Shown here: positions 61,840 through 64,000 of the stretch, piece by piece | How positions within the stretch are numbered: the stretch's first letter is position 1 | Layout of the letters: each line of letters opens with the position of its first letter | Source: Coriobacteriaceae bacterium | GTDB lineage: Bacteria > Actinomycetota > Coriobacteriia > Coriobacteriales > Atopobiaceae | Length of the DNA stretch: 64,000 nt | Direction of reading: 5' to 3' | Assembly: GCA_003862195.1 (NCBI GenBank) | Contig: QOUO01000007.1 | Location: forward strand, 1-64,000 | The notes under the pieces: generated by a model | Told to the model about the DNA's origin: nothing | The model's input: only the letters and a program-made list of their open reading frames with translations | The model's database searches: none | Made by a program: the position numbers and the translations under genes

Positions 61840-62735
61840 CCGCACGCCCTGGCCGCACCAACAGGTCCTCCCGCCGCGCGCCGCCTCCCATGGCGCGCGG
61901 CGAAACCCTCATAGCGCTCGCCCAGCCTCTCGTCCTCAGCGACGAGCTGGGCGAGCGTTCGTGCGACGCCCGACTCCGTGTTGGACCACGCGCACACGTG
62001 TGTGGCGGCGCGCTTGACGGCGTCCTCCGCGTGCGGCATCACGTAGGACTGGCCCACGGCGCCCAGCATGTCCAGGTCGTTGGGGCCGTCGCCAAAGGCC
62101 ACGGCGTCGGCGGGGTCCACGCCAAAGTGCCGGCACAGCAGCCTCACGGCGTGGCTCTTGCTCACGCCCTTGGCCATGACCTCGCACAGGATGGGGCTGC
62201 TGCGCACGACGGTGAGGTTGGGGTAGCGCGCGGACACGGTGGCCTCTGCGGAAAGGATCGCGTCCGGCTCGCCCATGAGCAGGAACTTGTGGATGCCGCG
62301 CTCGCCAAAGGTGCCCGCCAGGTCGCGACTCTGGGTGGCCTGGACCTCCACGAAGTACTCCTCCTGCGTGACGGCGGGGTCGCTTGCGTCGTCCACGATC
62401 CACTTGTCGAACCCGTACGTGCCCGTCACTACGCCGGGCAGGTCGTGCTCGAGGTACGCCTTGACCTCGAGCGCGACGTCGAGCGGGATGGTCTTGCTGT
62501 AGAGCTCGTCGCCCTTCTCGTCCAGCACGTACGCGCCCGAGAACGCGGCGATGGGGCCCGTGATGCCCAGGTCGCGCTGCAGGGCGCGGATGCCCCCGGG
62601 CAGGCGGCCGGACACCAGGCAGAGGGGGATGTGCTGCGTCACGCACTGCAGGATGGGCGCGTCGCTGGGGATGGCGTGGTGCTCGTCGTCCGTGATGGTC
62701 AGGTCCACGTCGCTAAAGGCGATCTTGATGCTCAT
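61695..62735 (-). CDS. Cof-type HAD phosphatase, apparently lacking its normal stop
   Basis: HAD-superfamily sugar-phosphate phosphatase, cap class IIB. Motif I is FSDVDLTITDD, motif II CLVSGR, Lys in KGVSKSHAV and motif IV GDGPNDLDML. ATG 62735 (MSIKIAFSD) has GGAAGGAG upstream. The family-like sequence ends near LVAEDERLGE, about nt 61920, yet the frame stays open to 61695. It passes through a strong hairpin and 145 nt antisense to the ribokinase gene, adding roughly 75 residues of unlikely sequence. A single-base shift at CTATGAGG (about 61910) would give an immediate TGA. Confidence 0.82.
   Translation of the reverse strand: MSIKIAFSDVDLTITDDEHHAIPSDAPILQCVTQHIPLCLVSGRLPGGIRALQRDLGITGPIAAFSGAYVLDEKGDELYSKTIPLDVALEVKAYLEHDLPGVVTGTYGFDKWIVDDASDPAVTQEEYFVEVQATQSRDLAGTFGERGIHKFLLMGEPDAILSAEATVSARYPNLTVVRSSPILCEVMAKGVSKSHAVRLLCRHFGVDPADAVAFGDGPNDLDMLGAVGQSYVMPHAEDAVKRAATHVCAWSNTESGVARTLAQLVAEDERLGERYEGFAARHGRRRAAGGPVGAARACGYSLAASTSSIVGMEGTAPARVTAMAEARAARSSASGTGLPTLMAHTK
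61873..61901. terminator. Hairpin between the ribokinase gene and the HAD gene
   Basis: GCCGCGCGCC (61873-61882) and GGCGCGCGGC (61892-61901), perfect 10-bp stem, 9-nt loop, no T-run. Placed where a bidirectional terminator is expected. Confidence 0.65.
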
Positions 62736-62817
62736 GGGTGCTCCTTCCGCTCGCCCTGTCTGGCCACAGCATGGCACGACGCGGCCCGCGCGCGCCGTAC
62801 GTCGCGAATTTGCCCCA

Positions 62818-62841
62818 AATGTATGGTAGGTATGATACATT
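62818..62841. promoter_or_regulatory. Palindrome over the -10 of the GntR gene
   Basis: AATGTAT (62818-62824), 10 nt, ATACATT (62835-62841). TATGAT (62831-62836) inside it is a possible -10, so the regulator may repress itself. Confidence 0.6.
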
Positions 62842-62901
62842 AAGGACACACGCGGCGGCATCGGTCGGCGCGTGGCAAGGGGCAAGACGGGGGAGAAGAA
62901 C

Positions 62902-63684
62902 GTGGACCCACTCAGGACCATCTGTGCGGAGCCGCTGGACCAGGCGTCCGGCGTGCCCCTGTACCAGCAGCTCAAGCTCAGGATCATGGGACTCATCGCG
63001 TCGCACTCGATCGACGAGGCCACGCCGCTGCCGCCGGAGTCGCGAATCTGCGAGGAGCTGGGCCTCTCGCGCTCCACGGTCAGGCGCTGCTTCCAGGACC
63101 TGGTGGAGGAGGGTCGCGTGGTCAGGCGCCGCGGCAAGGGCACGTTCGTCGCGCGCTACCAGCTGGGTGCCACGAGTGACGTCGCCATGAACTTCTCCGC
63201 ACGCGTGGAGGCGCTCGGGAAGGTGCCCACGTCCAAGATCCTCTCGTTTAGGCAGGTGCCTGCCACCGGCACGCTGCGCGAGCGTCTGCGTCTGGCGGAG
63301 GGCGAGCCGGTGTGGGAGGTGCGGCGCCTGCGCCTGGCGGACGGCGTGCCCATGGAGACCAACAAGGCCTGCGTGCCCGTGCGCTTCTGCCCCGGGCTCA
63401 CGCGGGAGCGGCTCTCGCGCTCGCTTTACTCCAGCATCGCGGAGGACTCGGGGCTCCTTCCCGCCTACGAGGACGCCTACGTGGACGCTATCGTGCTCGA
63501 CTCGGCCGAGGCCAAGGCCCTGGGCCAGCGCCGCGGCGCGCCGGCCATGCGCGTGGTCCGCACCACGTTCGACGCGCAGATGGTCCCGTTCGAGGTCGCG
63601 GTGCTCGTGCGCAGGGCGGACGCCAACCGCCTGCACCTGCGCCTGGGGCCGGAGGGCTCTACGGTGGCGCTCGAGAACAGCTGA
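62902..63684 (+). CDS. GntR/HutC-family regulator with UTRA domain
   Basis: 260-aa repressor with a winged helix (PPESRICEELGLSRSTVRRCFQDLVEEGRVVRRRGKGTFV) and a UTRA domain (ILSFRQVPATGTLRERLRL; VWEVRRLRLADGVPMETNK). The start proposed is GTG 62902 after GGGGGAGAAGAAC, giving MDPLRTICAEPLDQASG. An upstream GTG in the same frame would add a short basic tail. Divergent from the HAD phosphatase, which may be its target together with genes elsewhere. Confidence 0.88.
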   Translation: MDPLRTICAEPLDQASGVPLYQQLKLRIMGLIASHSIDEATPLPPESRICEELGLSRSTVRRCFQDLVEEGRVVRRRGKGTFVARYQLGATSDVAMNFSARVEALGKVPTSKILSFRQVPATGTLRERLRLAEGEPVWEVRRLRLADGVPMETNKACVPVRFCPGLTRERLSRSLYSSIAEDSGLLPAYEDAYVDAIVLDSAEAKALGQRRGAPAMRVVRTTFDAQMVPFEVAVLVRRADANRLHLRLGPEGSTVALENS

Positions 63685-63713
63685 GCCCACGGCGCGCCGG
63701 CGGGCGAGGCGGC

Positions 63714-63730
63714 CGTCCTTCTCGCCCGCG
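63714..63730 (-). repeat. Dispersed motif copy
   Basis: CGTCCTTCTCGCCCGCG, 30 nt after the GntR gene stop. Confidence 0.85.
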
Positions 63731-63757
63731 TACACTAGATAGAGTCCGCAATACGAA

Positions 63758-63792
63758 GGGACCCCTCCCGCTGCGTGAGCGGAAGGGGTCCC
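63758..63792. terminator. Strong hairpin between convergent genes
   Basis: GGGACCCCTCCCGCT (63758-63772) pairs with AGCGGAAGGGGTCCC (63778-63792) with one mismatch, loop GCGTG. It lies between the GntR gene and the pflB 3' end. Confidence 0.75.
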
Positions 63793-63838
63793 GGTCGCTA
63801 GAGCATGTCCAGGCATGCGCCTGGCTGCGCCGCACTGC

Positions 63839-64000
63839 TTACATGTGATCGTGGCAGGTGCGCGCGATGACGTCGAGCTGCTGCTCGCGGGTCAGGTCGA
63901 TGAACTTGACCGCGTAGCCAGAGACGCGGATCGTGAAGTTGGCGTACTCGGGCTTCTCGGGGTGCTCCATGGCGTCCTTGAGCTTCTCCACGCCAAAGAC
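63839..64000 (-). CDS. pflB: Pyruvate formate-lyase, C-terminal end (partial)
   Basis: The last 53 codons of a minus-strand gene running off the window. They read [20 protein letters not shown], then [20 protein letters not shown], then [12 protein letters not shown] and TAA (63841-63839). RVSGYAV is the glycyl-radical site; the Gly is the radical carrier installed by the activating enzyme. This is the core anaerobic route from pyruvate to acetyl-CoA and formate. Confidence 0.95.
   Translation of the reverse strand, partial: VFGVEKLKDAMEHPEKPEYANFTIRVSGYAVKFIDLTREQQLDVIARTCHDHM

Overview
The window is a 64 kb, strongly GC-rich chromosomal segment in which nearly every third codon position is G or C, genes are tightly packed, and Shine-Dalgarno (SD) sequences of the GGAGG type precede most starts. 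Gene content points to an anaerobic, host-associated actinobacterium of class Coriobacteriia, most like Olsenella and relatives. The supporting genes are a pyruvate formate-lyase 3' end, a fused 2-hydroxyacyl-CoA dehydratase activase, the GGGtGRT/NifU-like pair, a bile salt hydrolase, and Tat-type substrate-binding lipoproteins with Ser/Gly linkers. Species cannot be fixed from the sequence alone.

Layout. 1-3.1 kb: a CydC-like ABC subunit with a degenerate ATPase site, murI and a glycerol facilitator. 3.1-8.5 kb: a GH1 6-phospho-beta-glucosidase, the GGGtGRT protein with its Fe-S scaffold-like partner, and two tandem DMT transporters sharing a 137-nt identical tract. 8.6-13.2 kb: a SWIM-SNF2 ATPase, a DUF554 protein and a VOC protein. 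13.3-15.2 kb: two paralogous amino-acid-type binding lipoproteins without transporter genes. 15.5-21.1 kb: a TetR-like regulator overlapping a 1,597-aa activase. 21.2-28 kb: Fic, a membrane protein, pepT, a PH-domain membrane protein, plsY and a HelD-like helicase. 28.1-29.2 kb: initiator tRNA-Met with a good promoter and terminator, then a broken ORF6N/PLD gene with palindromes. 29.5-33.9 kb: hslO, a GNAT, small membrane proteins, DUF3006 and a secreted ComEC-like metallo-beta-lactamase.

34-40.5 kb is the lysine/diaminopimelate region: lysA-dapA-dapB-dapH on the minus strand behind a lysine riboswitch whose platform appears to hide the lysA SD, an M20D deacetylase on the plus strand, and a class I aminotransferase gene inactivated by an internal deletion with frameshift. 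Together these are the acetylated DAP branch. 40.6-50.5 kb: ung, bile salt hydrolase, a MacAB-like exporter, nagB with a divergent NagR-type regulator, membrane proteins and a LacI regulator.

51.1-61.8 kb is one long sugar operon: a FucI/AraA-like isomerase, split transketolase, RbsB/DUF2291/RbsA/RbsC importer, RbsD mutarotase, FGGY kinase and PfkB kinase. A plausible flow is import, anomer conversion, aldose-ketose isomerisation, ketose phosphorylation and transketolase cleavage, resembling the transketolase route for apiose; the true sugar is unknown. The window ends with a HAD phosphatase lacking its expected stop, a GntR/UTRA regulator and the pflB 3' end.

The most unusual signal is not a gene. 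A short motif, consensus GGGCGAGAAGRACG, recurs in both orientations in most intergenic spaces, twice as inverted pairs forming hairpins, several times fused to translation starts, and in permissive parts of genes. It resembles the behaviour of DNA uptake sequences or another genome-wide signal.
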